Assembly (NCBI GenBank): GCA_017521805.1
Contig: JAFXDK010000027.1
Span: forward strand, 1-33,338
Direction: 5' to 3'
DNA from: Ruminococcus sp.
Lineage (GTDB): Bacteria; Bacillota; Clostridia; Oscillospirales; Ruminococcaceae
Length of the DNA stretch: 33,338 nucleotides
Shown here: positions 9,059 through 16,808 of the stretch, piece after piece
How the letters are laid out: every line of letters begins with the position of its first letter
Position numbering within the stretch: the stretch's first letter is position 1
The notes under the pieces: generated by a model
The model's input: the letters and a program-made list of their open reading frames with translations, nothing else
What the model was told of the DNA's origin: nothing
Database searches by the model: none
Translations under genes and position numbers: made by a program

Positions 9059-9464
9059 TTTCCTGATCCTTTGCACGATCGCGGGAGAATGCTCCGAGAA
9101 CACCGTTAATAAAATTAACGTCCTCGCGGTATGTATATGTATTAGCAAGCTTTATAGCCTCGCTGATTGCCGCATTTACGGGAGTTTTTTCTTCATAGAG
9201 GCACTCATAAACAGCAATTCGCAGTATTGCATGATTGAGCTTTGAAATTCTGGAAAGCTTACGTGATTTGCTATAGCTCTCGATTATATTGTCAAGCTCC
9301 TCTGCATGAGTAAGAGTACCGTTTACAAGGGACTTCACCTCGTCGTTTACGGTGATTTCCTCAATTTCCTCTGCAATTTCGTAAAGCTCCTCAATATTAT
9401 CATCACGGAGCAGCTGCTCGAATACAAGCTTGAATGCGCTATCTCTTATTTCACTTCTTGTCAT
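9051..9464 (-). CDS. nusB: Transcription antitermination factor NusB
   Basis: All-helical RNA-binding factor that pairs with NusE (ribosomal protein S10) at boxA for rRNA antitermination. The sequence MTRSEIRDSAFKLVFEQLL at the start and the C-terminal PVNAAISEAIKLANTY...FINGVLGAF segment are typical. The 137 aa length is normal. AGGAGA lies 7-8 bases before the ATG. It follows the Asp23-family gene by 17 bases, as in B. subtilis, where yqhY precedes nusB. Confidence 0.96.
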   Translation of the reverse strand: MTRSEIRDSAFKLVFEQLLRDDNIEELYEIAEEIEEITVNDEVKSLVNGTLTHAEELDNIIESYSKSRKLSRISKLNHAILRIAVYECLYEEKTPVNAAISEAIKLANTYTYREDVNFINGVLGAFSRDRAKDQENA

Positions 9465-9481
9465 TTGTTTTCTCCTAACAT

Positions 9482-9814
9482 TTAAAATACAACACTGTCA
9501 ACGATTACATTGACTCTTGCAACGGTTACGCCTGTCATTGACTGTATGCTTTCCTTAACAGCAGTCTGAACCTCCTGAGCAACAGCCGCCGCCTTAACAC
9601 CGCTTTTTACCTTTATTTTTATATCCAGAGCCGCAACATCTTCAACCATAGTCACAATAATCGGACCGTTCTTTCTCAGCTTAGAAAGCTTATTAACCTC
9701 ACCGCAGAGACCTGCAACACCATTTATATCAAGTGCCGCAAGCTTTGCAACGGTGATTATAACATCTTCGGAAATCTTCAATGCACCTAATGATGTTTTC
9801 TTAACATTATCCAT
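9482..9814 (-). CDS. Asp23/Gls24 (YqhY-type) family protein
   Basis: A small protein of the Asp23/Gls24 family (DUF322). The core runs from LGALKISEDVIITVAKLAALDINGV to VNVIVDSVVF, about residues 8-110. In B. subtilis YqhY sits at this same place before nusB and has been linked to fatty acid/acetyl-CoA carboxylase homeostasis; here accB and accC are missing. I placed the start at the ATG at 9,814 because AGGAGG lies exactly 6 bases upstream. A frame ten codons longer begins on the wrong side of that site. It is probably the first gene of the housekeeping transcript. Confidence 0.88.
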   Translation of the reverse strand: MDNVKKTSLGALKISEDVIITVAKLAALDINGVAGLCGEVNKLSKLRKNGPIIVTMVEDVAALDIKIKVKSGVKAAAVAQEVQTAVKESIQSMTGVTVARVNVIVDSVVF

Positions 9815-9842
9815 TTTATACCTCCTGCGTAAATGCTCTGTC

Positions 9843-9872
9843 AATCAAGGCACTTTATACTGTGCCTTGATT
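9843..9872 (-). promoter_or_regulatory. Leader hairpin before the Asp23-family gene
   Basis: An 11-bp perfect inverted repeat (arms 9,843-9,853 and 9,862-9,872, core TCAAGGCAC/GTGCCTTGA) with an 8-base loop. It lies downstream of the vegetative promoter and 29 bases before the start codon. No T-run follows on either strand, so it looks more like a leader or RNA-stability hairpin than an intrinsic terminator. It could still be a remnant terminator of the spoIIIA transcript. Confidence 0.55.
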
Positions 9873-9944
9873 TCTGAGCAATAATAATCTATTAATATAC
9901 AGTAATTTGTTTTAACCAAAATGCTATATATATTCCTACTTTAT

Positions 9945-9973
9945 ATTATACCAAATAATTCACAAAATTTCAA
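9945..9973 (-). promoter_or_regulatory. Vegetative promoter of the Asp23-nusB-...-recN cluster
   Basis: On the minus strand TTGAAA (9,968-9,973), a 17-base spacer and TATAAT (9,945-9,950), with TGG before the -10 (extended -10). It begins immediately after the spoIIIAH stop codon, so the housekeeping genes need not depend on sporulation-specific transcription. Confidence 0.75.
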
Positions 9974-10549
9974 CTACTTTACTTCAAAAATTCTGATATT
10001 TTCTGCTGAAACGTCAGTTTCGCTTAAAATAATATCCTTTACAGATGCCGCCTGCGCCTTATCAAGCCCCTCTGTCTTGATTACAATCTTAGCAGATTCG
10101 CCGTCAAGGTATGCCACACAATCTTCAAATCCCTGAGCTTTTACAAGGGATTCAATAGTTCCCTCTGATTCGATAAGCTTTGAAACCTCAACAGCATCAA
10201 TGGCATTTACAACCATTTCATCTTCTGTAAGGTCGCCTCCGCCGATAATAGTCTGTAATGTCTGTACAGCTTCGTCACGGTTGCTCATCTTATCAAGGCG
10301 TGCCTGTGCGAAGTAGTCTGCAGAGGCTGTCTCAGTTTCATCTGCTGTACCCTTTGATAAATCGGCATTTACAAATTCAGTTTCGCCGTAGTTGACAGTT
10401 TCGCCCATTTCCGCAACTTCTACAGTATTCTTGTCATTTTTAATATCGGGTGCTGTTATGTAATTGATATACACCGCTGTTGCAAGCATAAGTGTAAGAC
10501 AAGACATGATAATCTGCTTTTTTCCTATAATAATTGTTGGCTTTCTCAT
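9974..10549 (-). CDS. spoIIIAH: Stage III sporulation protein SpoIIIAH
   Basis: The mother-cell partner of forespore SpoIIQ in the engulfment-stage channel; it forms a ring in the outer forespore membrane. Seen: one N-terminal membrane segment (about residues 13-31, IIMSCLTLMLATAVYINYI), a disordered acidic region, and a YscJ/FliF-like ring-building domain at about 90-191 (YFAQARLDKMSNRDEAVQTL ... AASVKDIILSETDVSAENI). The 191 aa length is close to the family. AAGGAG lies 9 bases before the ATG. It is the last gene of the spoIIIA operon. Confidence 0.93.
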   Translation of the reverse strand: MRKPTIIIGKKQIIMSCLTLMLATAVYINYITAPDIKNDKNTVEVAEMGETVNYGETEFVNADLSKGTADETETASADYFAQARLDKMSNRDEAVQTLQTIIGGGDLTEDEMVVNAIDAVEVSKLIESEGTIESLVKAQGFEDCVAYLDGESAKIVIKTEGLDKAQAASVKDIILSETDVSAENIRIFEVK

Positions 10550-10562
10550 AAATATCTACTCC

Positions 10563-11084
10563 TTATTTCATTATCGTCACATAAATATCTGATGTTGGAA
10601 TGTCAAGTGCCGCTGATACAGCTTTGTATATGCGCTCCTCTACAACAGGACTTCCGCATCCGCTGCATATCACAACAGCCCCCGTTACTTCGGGAACTTT
10701 TACAGTCTCCACCAATGGTTCACGGTTACTGCTTCCACCTACTATGACAAACTTTTCTTCATTCTCAGTTTTGCTTTCCGACTGAGAACTTTTTTTCTCG
10801 GAGGCGTAAACGTACCTCTCCCCCGAACCTACTGTAAGATATACCTTTACCTCACCTGCCCCCTCAATATTTTCCAGAAAGGCCTCAAGCCTTTCCTCGT
10901 TTTCACTGCAATAATTCTGTGTGATATCGGAATCCGACTTTTCCTTTGGCTTTTCAATTTCTTTTTCACCGCCGAAAAGCGACAACAGGAACAGAAGAAA
11001 AAGTCCGAGAATTCCCAGAAGTGCGGCACTTGCGGCAGACCGTTTATTTCCTGTGATTCCCTTTATTTTTTCAAGAATTTCCAT
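10563..11084 (-). CDS. spoIIIAG: Stage III sporulation protein SpoIIIAG
   Basis: A ring-forming component of the SpoIIIA-SpoIIQ channel. One transmembrane helix at about 20-38 (ALLGILGLFLLFLLSLFG) precedes a charged linker and a ring-building domain (about 65-173) containing LEAFLENIEGAGEVKVYLTV and the C-terminal YKAVSAALDIPTSDIYVTIM. A polar insertion between the two halves of the domain (EKKSSQSESKTENEEK) corresponds to the beta-rich insert known in this family. The start overlaps spoIIIAF by 14 bases, with GGAGG 6 bases upstream. Confidence 0.93.
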   Translation of the reverse strand: MEILEKIKGITGNKRSAASAALLGILGLFLLFLLSLFGGEKEIEKPKEKSDSDITQNYCSENEERLEAFLENIEGAGEVKVYLTVGSGERYVYASEKKSSQSESKTENEEKFVIVGGSSNREPLVETVKVPEVTGAVVICSGCGSPVVEERIYKAVSAALDIPTSDIYVTIMK

Positions 11085-11532
11085 TTATAACCTCCGTTTC
11101 CATGCCCAGACAATTTTTCACCATAAGTGCCGCCGCTTCGTAATCCTTCGCCGTTATCGTCACACTACTAATAGATATGCTGTAATCTGCTGAAATATTA
11201 ACGTTTGTCTCAATTAATTCGTAATTTATACCTGCGCTGTCAAACTGTTGTTGAAGCACAGCGGTAATATTCGCCTCTGTTTCCGCTTCCAGAGCCATAG
11301 CATATGCGTCATCACCGTAGTCAGCCACAGGATAACTGTAATCGGAGATATCGGGCAGTTCAAGGCAAATTGTGCCCTGCGCAAAGGGTGTAATCATTAT
11401 CAGCGCAAGGAGCAGATTGAATATTGTAGTAAGTCCCGATTTAAGCTTCGATGTTGCCGCCGCATTTCCAACAATGCACCGAGCCGCAGATACGGCACAT
11501 ATGGCTATGACCGTAGATTTAATACCCACCAT
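11071..11532 (-). CDS. spoIIIAF: Stage III sporulation protein SpoIIIAF
   Basis: A small membrane component of the sporulation channel. The N-terminal 55 residues are hydrophobic, giving two candidate membrane helices (VGIKSTVIAICAVSAARCIV and LTTIFNLLLALIMITPFA). A soluble domain of about 80 residues follows, ending in VTITAKDYEAAALMVKNCLG, the ring-building-like fold reported for SpoIIIAF. The 153 aa length is shorter than B. subtilis (206). The identification depends strongly on its place between spoIIIAE and spoIIIAG. GGAGG lies 7 bases before the start. Confidence 0.85.
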   Translation of the reverse strand: MVGIKSTVIAICAVSAARCIVGNAAATSKLKSGLTTIFNLLLALIMITPFAQGTICLELPDISDYSYPVADYGDDAYAMALEAETEANITAVLQQQFDSAGINYELIETNVNISADYSISISSVTITAKDYEAAALMVKNCLGMETEVINGNS

Positions 11533-11535
11533 AGC

Positions 11536-12618
11536 CTAACCTCCAAATGTTTTCATAAGTATTGCGGAACAGAGTATGAATATAACACAATAACATACCA
11601 GCACGCACTGAGCAATTGCAAGTCCGTTGTCAATGCTTTTCAGCAGCTTTACCATTGCATCTGAAGAAAATACATCAGCCGCCGCACTGCCAGTCCACAT
11701 TACAAAGCGGTATACCATAAGCTCCAGTATACTTGGCAGCAGAAGCATTATTATGGCTATCATTCCTGCTGCGCCAACAGTTCCGCCGATAACTTCAAAG
11801 CTTCCTTTAACAGTGGAATATGCATCGGAAACTGCACCTCCCACAATTGGAATGAATCCCGACACAAGCATTTTCGCTGTTTTAGCCGCCGCACCGTCAG
11901 CCTTGCCTGTAATTGTACATTTAAGGGTAACAAATCCGGAAAACAGCGTCATTGTTACGGATATTATCCATGTCAGCGTTTTTTTTACAAGATTCACAAG
12001 GCTATCAAGTGATGTACTTGGAAAAACACTCCCTGTTATGCCCAGTGATGCTGTAACCGAAAGAACGGGGAGAAGATAACTCTCCGACAGTCGCACAATA
12101 ACCTCAGATGCACCGAGTAAAAGCATATGGCATACCCCTGCCGTTGTAAAGCCTCCACAGGCAACAGATACCGCCGACATGATAGGGACAAATACAAGTA
12201 TAAATCCCCCAGTCCGCTGAATTGTGCCAAGTATACCCTCATAAACGGCTATAATCTGTGGTATAATCACTGCTGATGAACTTATTACGCAAACCATGTT
12301 GTATATCTCGTCGGTTGTCTCAATAGCTGATTTTGCAACAGTTCCGAAAAGTATAACAAGAATTATTCCCGACAGCAATTTCATGGGAGCAGATATTCTT
12401 GCAGATACAGCGCCCCACAGCCTATTCCACAGGGAAGACAGTGACAAATTTTCCATATCCTCCGCTTCAATTCCGATTCCGTAATCTGAAAGAATATCAT
12501 CAATTTCAGCGGATATTTCCGTATAAAAATCATTCTCCTCCGCGGCGTATACCGAAAAGGCAGAAACACAGGAAAAAACCAGCACCCAAGACATAATTAC
12601 AATAATTAATTTTTTCAT
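11536..12618 (-). CDS. spoIIIAE: Stage III sporulation protein SpoIIIAE
   Basis: Polytopic membrane protein thought to form the conduit of the feeding channel. A signal-like N-terminus (LIIVIMSWVLVFSCVSAFSVYA) is followed by about 60 soluble residues and seven or so hydrophobic segments, with the conserved GFIPIVGGAVSDAYSTVKGS motif near residue 255. The 360 aa length is slightly shorter than B. subtilis (399). I prefer the ATG at 12,618, with AGGTG just upstream. A GTG at 12,624, directly after the spoIIIAD stop, is the alternative. Confidence 0.94.
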   Translation of the reverse strand: MKKLIIVIMSWVLVFSCVSAFSVYAAEENDFYTEISAEIDDILSDYGIGIEAEDMENLSLSSLWNRLWGAVSARISAPMKLLSGIILVILFGTVAKSAIETTDEIYNMVCVISSSAVIIPQIIAVYEGILGTIQRTGGFILVFVPIMSAVSVACGGFTTAGVCHMLLLGASEVIVRLSESYLLPVLSVTASLGITGSVFPSTSLDSLVNLVKKTLTWIISVTMTLFSGFVTLKCTITGKADGAAAKTAKMLVSGFIPIVGGAVSDAYSTVKGSFEVIGGTVGAAGMIAIIMLLLPSILELMVYRFVMWTGSAAADVFSSDAMVKLLKSIDNGLAIAQCVLVCYCVIFILCSAILMKTFGG

Positions 12619-12624
12619 ATTCAC

Positions 12625-13014
12625 CTACATCAGACTGCTGATTTGCTCCAGAATCGCTTTTACAAGGGGCAGGCTCAGCAGAGTTACAGCTCCGCGCCCC
12701 CAGAGCTCCGCCGCCGCACCGATTGCAGATTCTCCGCTGTCGCGGCAGAGTTCCGAGGTAATACGTGTTATTATGCATATGGCAAGCCCTTTGAAAATCA
12801 GGGCAAGATAGCTTTCAGATATACCTGCCGCTGAAAATATCTCCTGCAATTCGCTCATCATTGGAGCAACAAAGGCGGCAAAACTGCCTATAACCGCAGT
12901 ACAGGCGGCTATAGCAAGGAGCATAGACTGCTCACGGCAATGCTGACGGAGCAGAACTGCAAGAACCGCAGAACACAGGCAAAAAGCCGCCGTAACAAAG
13001 CACCTATCCGTCAT
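12625..13014 (-). CDS. spoIIIAD: Stage III sporulation protein SpoIIIAD
   Basis: Small polytopic membrane subunit of the SpoIIIA complex. Four hydrophobic stretches are visible, starting VTAAFCLCSAVLAVLL, with the conserved AGISESYLALIFKGLAIC segment at about 62-79 that is shared with the family. The 129 aa length matches B. subtilis (133). Start and stop overlap spoIIIAC by 4 bases (ATGA-type coupling), and the stop abuts spoIIIAE. Confidence 0.93.
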   Translation of the reverse strand: MTDRCFVTAAFCLCSAVLAVLLRQHCREQSMLLAIAACTAVIGSFAAFVAPMMSELQEIFSAAGISESYLALIFKGLAICIITRITSELCRDSGESAIGAAAELWGRGAVTLLSLPLVKAILEQISSLM

Positions 13015-13205
13015 AATCCGAACACCGTTTTCACCGTTTCAAAGAGACCTGCTATTTCCTCAACGATTATCATCAGCACAACTATCAGTCCCGCAAGTGT
13101 TGTCATCATAGCCTGTTCCTCACGTTCAGCCCGTTTAAGCACAAGATTCAGCACCGCCACAATAATTCCCGTTCCTGCAATTTTGAAAATCAAATCGATG
13201 TCCAT
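13011..13205 (-). CDS. spoIIIAC: Stage III sporulation protein SpoIIIAC
   Basis: A 64-residue membrane protein with two helices (about 5-22 and 33-55). It matches SpoIIIAC in length (68 in B. subtilis) and in the motif DLIFKIAGTGIIVAVLNLVLK. AAGGGG lies 7 bases before the ATG. It is co-translated with spoIIIAD. Its function within the channel is not established. Confidence 0.93.
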   Translation of the reverse strand: MDIDLIFKIAGTGIIVAVLNLVLKRAEREEQAMMTTLAGLIVVLMIIVEEIAGLFETVKTVFGL

Positions 13206-13217
13206 TACTCCACCCCT

Positions 13218-13724
13218 TTACAAAACAAGTATTCCTGCCATGATTCCGAAAAGCACTCCTGCGCCCTGATATAACCTGCCCTTTTTCAAAAGCTCCTGAC
13301 GGCGAAGTTGAGAGAGCTGCTCAAGCTCCTTGAGGAAGCCATTAATCTGGGATATCTGAGATGTTGAGTCACTGCGTCCGAGGATTTCACCAAATCGATA
13401 CAGAATTTCTTTTTCTTCGCTACCAATATTTTTTTCGCTGTCAAGGGATTCGCGCCATATTGTGTGGAAATCCTCACCCATTCTGTACTCGTCAGGAAGT
13501 TTTTGCAGAAATTTCAAACCTTTCAGATTTTCATCACATTTAAGATTTTTGCACAGCCCATAAACATCTTGACATCGCATACCGATAATATAAATTGACC
13601 TACGAAGTAAATGCTCCACACTGTTGCAGGATTTTTTAGCAGAACGAAGCCTGTCTGTCAATGAAAACCCGATTACCGCACCTACAGCCGTAAAAATCAG
13701 CGCCGCCGCAACTCTAAAAATCAT
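13218..13724 (-). CDS. spoIIIAB: Stage III sporulation protein SpoIIIAB
   Basis: Membrane-anchored helical protein with GspF-like character, thought to assemble with the SpoIIIAA ATPase. An N-terminal hydrophobic helix (AAALIFTAVGAVIGFSL), a central charged helical region (about 30-140) and a C-terminal hydrophobic helix (GAGVLFGIMAGILVL) are seen. The family motif QINGFLKELEQLSQLRRQEL is present near 130. The ATG at 13,724 is chosen because AAGGAGG lies 7 bases upstream. A TTG two codons earlier sits too close to it. It overlaps spoIIIAA by 11 bases. Confidence 0.92.
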   Translation of the reverse strand: MIFRVAAALIFTAVGAVIGFSLTDRLRSAKKSCNSVEHLLRRSIYIIGMRCQDVYGLCKNLKCDENLKGLKFLQKLPDEYRMGEDFHTIWRESLDSEKNIGSEEKEILYRFGEILGRSDSTSQISQINGFLKELEQLSQLRRQELLKKGRLYQGAGVLFGIMAGILVL

Positions 13725-14631
13725 TTTCAAGCCTCCTTATTTCTTGGATTTTTCCAGGATTCTTCCCACCAGAAAGCATAACAGCATAGCCGAAAACTCC
13801 CGAATTAAGCAAATTTTTCATTACAATACGTCTATACATTTCCTCAAAACTTCCGCCGTGTACCGTAGCACAAAATTTCACACCACAGCCCATACCGCTG
13901 AGAATTGCACCGGAATCCCTTTCTGTTGAGATTTCGTCGCAGAATATGTAGTCAGGAGAAAGAGTGCGGACTGCCGAAATAATCCCCTTTTCTCTTGAAC
14001 AACCCGAAAGCACATTTGTAAGGATTCCCACATCATTGCGGATAATCCCGCCCTCAGTGCAGGCTATTTCATTCCGTTCATCTACAAGAGTGACTTTAGC
14101 ATTACTGCCCACAAGCCTGCACAAATCACGGAGAATTGTAGTTTTTCCCGAGTTCACACCACCGCAGATTACAACACCGCAGTTATTTTCCCGAATCAGC
14201 TTGTACACAGTTTCACCACATCCAACAATATTTCGGGATATACGAAAATTCAGCCCTGTTATATCCGTGAGTATCCCCTCGCTGTTGTATCGACCCGAAA
14301 GACCAACACGGATACCGCCTTGAAGAACAAAAACTCCGTCTTTCAGCTGTTCTGAACAGCTGTGAATTGAATAGTGGGAAAGGGAATCAACAACAGCTTC
14401 AATATCGGACGGCATGACAGTAACTGTCAAAGTATTGTTGGGATTTGCAGTCAGTCCGTTCTGTGTAAGATACATTATCCTGTCAGGGAAAATCAGCGCC
14501 GCCCCTCTGCCTGAATTCAGCCGCAATTCGCTGACAGCCTCACGGTTAGATGCACGGACGGACAAAAAGGAACTTCTTATCCTTTTGGGCAGATATTCCC
14601 CAATTATTTCATAGCTTGTACGCTCCACCAT
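13714..14631 (-). CDS. spoIIIAA: Stage III sporulation ATPase SpoIIIAA
   Basis: Cytosolic secretion-type (GspE/VirB11-like) ATPase powering the mother-cell half of the channel. Walker A GGVNSGKT lies at residues 157-164. The Asp-box region TLVDERNEIA and the Walker B-like DYIFCDEI follow, then the C-terminal ATVHGGSFEEMYRR. Full length at 305 aa. I use the ATG at 14,631, with AAAGGAG 8 bases upstream. An in-frame GTG at 14,640 lies against that site and is unlikely. First gene of the eight-gene spoIIIA operon. Confidence 0.95.
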   Translation of the reverse strand: MVERTSYEIIGEYLPKRIRSSFLSVRASNREAVSELRLNSGRGAALIFPDRIMYLTQNGLTANPNNTLTVTVMPSDIEAVVDSLSHYSIHSCSEQLKDGVFVLQGGIRVGLSGRYNSEGILTDITGLNFRISRNIVGCGETVYKLIRENNCGVVICGGVNSGKTTILRDLCRLVGSNAKVTLVDERNEIACTEGGIIRNDVGILTNVLSGCSREKGIISAVRTLSPDYIFCDEISTERDSGAILSGMGCGVKFCATVHGGSFEEMYRRIVMKNLLNSGVFGYAVMLSGGKNPGKIQEIRRLENDF

Positions 14632-14652
14632 TTCAAACACTCCTTTCCCTAT

Positions 14653-14681
14653 ATCATATGTACAAGCTGAATGGGATATGA
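14653..14681 (-). promoter_or_regulatory. Sigma-E-like promoter of the spoIIIA operon
   Basis: On the minus strand TCATATC (14,675-14,681), a 14-base spacer and CATATGAT (14,653-14,660). These resemble the Bacillus/Clostridium sigma-E consensus (about KMATATT-N14-CATACANT). SpoIIIA is a known sigma-E operon. The -10 box sits only 7 bases above the AAAGGAG ribosome-binding site, implying a very short leader. Confidence 0.6.
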
Positions 14682-14691
14682 CACATCAGGG

Positions 14692-14724
14692 CATAAAAAA
14701 ACGCCCCTGCGAACAGGGACGTTT
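14692..14724 (-). terminator. Rho-independent terminator of the sugar ABC operon
   Basis: On the minus strand an 11-bp stem (14,699-14,724, one G-U pair) with a TTCG loop, followed by seven T residues. It lies 15 bases after the permease stop codon and just before the spoIIIA promoter, separating the two operons. Confidence 0.9.
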
Positions 14725-14739
14725 GAAAATATTCGGAAA

Positions 14740-15636
14740 TTATTCCTTTACACCACCGAGAGCAACACCCGCAATAATGAATTTTGAAAGGAATACATAA
14801 GCGATAATGATCGGAACGATTGCAAGTGAAAGTGCAAGATAAATAGCACCGAAATCGTTGATCTTATCTGATGACTGAATTCCTGATACCATCATAGGAA
14901 GTGTCTTTTCCTTAAGTTTTACACTGATAAGAATCATATTAGGTGTATAGAAGTTGTTCCAGCTTGCAATGAAAGCGAAGATTGCCTGAACAGCAATAGC
15001 TGGCTTCATCATAGGAATAGCAATTGAAACAAATGTTCTGAACTCACCGCATCCGTCAATACGAGCAGCTTCAACGATTTCCAGAGGGAAAGATGACTGC
15101 ATGTATGATCTCATAAAGTATACAACAGTAGGAGCTGCAATAGCAGGAAGAATAAGCGGAATGTATGAGTTTGTAAGCTTGAGGTCAGCCATGAATGCAA
15201 CAAAACCTGCGGATGTAACCTGCATAGGAATCATCATAACAAGAAGGATTACTGTGTAGGAGAAATCTTTAAGCTTGAAGTCGTAAACATGGATACCATA
15301 AGCTGTCATGGCTGAGAAGAAAACTGTAAAGAATGTACAGAATACAGTCATGAACAAGCTGTTCTTATAACCGTGAAAAGCGTCATATGACATTCTGATA
15401 TTCTGGTCTTTAGCAATTGTCTCAAAGTTCTTGAGTAAGTTGGAACCGGGAACAAAGCTGAGACTACTTGCAATTTCAGATGTCTCACGAGTAGCATTTA
15501 TTATAAGAACATAAATTGGAAGCAGACAAATAAATGTAAGAATTACAAACCAGATAACAAGGATTGTAGACTTAATTTTTATCTTGGCAGTATAATTGTC
15601 CTTAGGTTCTCCATAAGTTGATTTCATCTTGCTCAT
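14740..15636 (-). CDS. Carbohydrate ABC transporter permease, MalG type (CUT1)
   Basis: Inner-membrane subunit of a sugar importer. Six hydrophobic segments are visible, the first at about residues 25-48 (ILVIWFVILTFICLLPIYVLI). The ATPase-docking EAA loop lies near residue 195 (EAARIDGCGEFRTFVSIAIP). The 298 aa length is slightly above the 275-290 usual. It overlaps the upstream permease gene by 4 bases, with GGAGG 9 bases before its ATG, and ends in a strong terminator. Substrate cannot be read from sequence. No ATPase is encoded nearby, so a shared MsmX-like ATPase is likely (inference). Confidence 0.93.
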   Translation of the reverse strand: MSKMKSTYGEPKDNYTAKIKIKSTILVIWFVILTFICLLPIYVLIINATRETSEIASSLSFVPGSNLLKNFETIAKDQNIRMSYDAFHGYKNSLFMTVFCTFFTVFFSAMTAYGIHVYDFKLKDFSYTVILLVMMIPMQVTSAGFVAFMADLKLTNSYIPLILPAIAAPTVVYFMRSYMQSSFPLEIVEAARIDGCGEFRTFVSIAIPMMKPAIAVQAIFAFIASWNNFYTPNMILISVKLKEKTLPMMVSGIQSSDKINDFGAIYLALSLAIVPIIIAYVFLSKFIIAGVALGGVKE

Positions 15637-16694
15637 ATTGAAAAACCTCCAAACTGTTTATTTTCCTGCTTAAGCTGCTTAGCAATCTTTTTTCTCTGCT
15701 TCTTCTTGGCAATAGCGTCCTTATCACGTGTCAAGTAGAACGCAATACATCCAAGTATGAGAGTGATGAAGAACAGGAGAACGGAAGCCGCACCGGCAAG
15801 ACCCATCTTCTGGTTATCACCCTGAGCGTGGAAATACTCATAAATGTAAACAGCAATTGTACGGAGGTTATCATTAACAGGTACACCGTTGTGATAAAGG
15901 AACGGAATATCAAACATCTGGAGACCACCGATCATTGATGTAACGAGTGTATAAGCCATGATAGGTGTAAGGAGGGGCAGAGTAATCTTTCTGAATACCT
16001 GACCTGAAGTTGCACCGTCGATGCTTGCAGCCTCAAAAAGTGAGGGGTTAATACCCTGAATACCTGACATAAGCATAATCATGGTATTACCGAACCACAT
16101 CCAAGTCTGAATGAACATAACAACGAATCTTGGCTGCCATACACCGTTTACGAATGGGATAGTTGCATACTTACCTGATACATCATCCTGATCAACAATA
16201 CCAATTTTACTGAGAAGAAGATTGATAACACCGGGGTTAGTTTCGGACTGTCCGCAAAGCTGGAGGAACAGAACCGCAACAGATGCAGCTGTGATGATGT
16301 TGGGAAGGTACATTACAATCTTGAAGAAACCCTTTCCCGGAATCTTCAGATTAGCCTCTGTAAACCAAACGGCAAGTGAAAGTGAAAGTGCAATCTGGGG
16401 AATAAAGTTACCAATCCAGAGAATCAGAGTATTTTTCAATGAAGTGAAAAAAGAATCACTGATTTTGATTTCACGACGATCTCCGCTGGTTCTTCCAAAG
16501 AGAAGAGTCTTGTAGTTATCTAATCCTACTAATTCTTCTGTAGTGGGACCGTTGCCGTGGAAACTTACAATAAATGTATTAATCAGAGGATATAACTGGA
16601 AAAAGAAATAAACAATAAAAAACGGCAGAATAAACAAATAGCCGTATTTTGCATAGCTGATTGATTTTATACGTCTCTGCGCAGCTGATGCCAT
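15633..16694 (-). CDS. Carbohydrate ABC transporter permease, MalF type (CUT1)
   Basis: Partner permease of the same importer. Six hydrophobic segments, the first being YGYLFILPFFIVYFFFQLYPL. The EAA loop is EAASIDGATSGQVFRKITLP. A poly-basic C-terminal tail (KKKQRKKIAKQLKQE) is cytosolic. I place the start at the ATG at 16,694 (353 aa), where GAGAGGG lies about 8 bases upstream. The frame from 16,739 would add 15 residues that begin inside a region lacking a ribosome-binding site. It lies downstream of the binding-protein gene, with a strong hairpin between them. Confidence 0.91.
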   Translation of the reverse strand: MASAAQRRIKSISYAKYGYLFILPFFIVYFFFQLYPLINTFIVSFHGNGPTTEELVGLDNYKTLLFGRTSGDRREIKISDSFFTSLKNTLILWIGNFIPQIALSLSLAVWFTEANLKIPGKGFFKIVMYLPNIITAASVAVLFLQLCGQSETNPGVINLLLSKIGIVDQDDVSGKYATIPFVNGVWQPRFVVMFIQTWMWFGNTMIMLMSGIQGINPSLFEAASIDGATSGQVFRKITLPLLTPIMAYTLVTSMIGGLQMFDIPFLYHNGVPVNDNLRTIAVYIYEYFHAQGDNQKMGLAGAASVLLFFITLILGCIAFYLTRDKDAIAKKKQRKKIAKQLKQENKQFGGFSI

Positions 16695-16740
16695 AACACA
16701 CACCCTCTCGGAATATTTTTTAACTATAGATAAATACACA

Positions 16741-16768
16741 CCTACGGAATACCGAGGTATTCCGTAGG
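16741..16768 (-). repeat. 13-bp perfect hairpin between binding-protein and permease genes
   Basis: Arms 16,741-16,753 and 16,756-16,768 (CCTACGGAATACC and its complement) are separated by 2 bases. No T-run follows on the minus strand. A hairpin at the malE-malF-type junction usually protects the upstream mRNA end and lowers permease expression relative to binding protein; that role is inferred here. Confidence 0.8.
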
Positions 16769-16808
16769 GTATATTAATATTTAGTTGTTAGACAATTCAG
16801 TCGCAGAA

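Noticed and set aside
8105-9148. Longer start for the Kae1-like protein at 9,148
   Set aside because: It would overlap nusB by 98 bases and add 30 residues unlike the family. The start at 9,058 has a good ribosome-binding site.
9843-9872. Intrinsic terminator of the spoIIIA operon
   Set aside because: The stem is good, but neither strand has a following T-run, and it lies downstream of the next promoter, so I list it as a leader hairpin instead.
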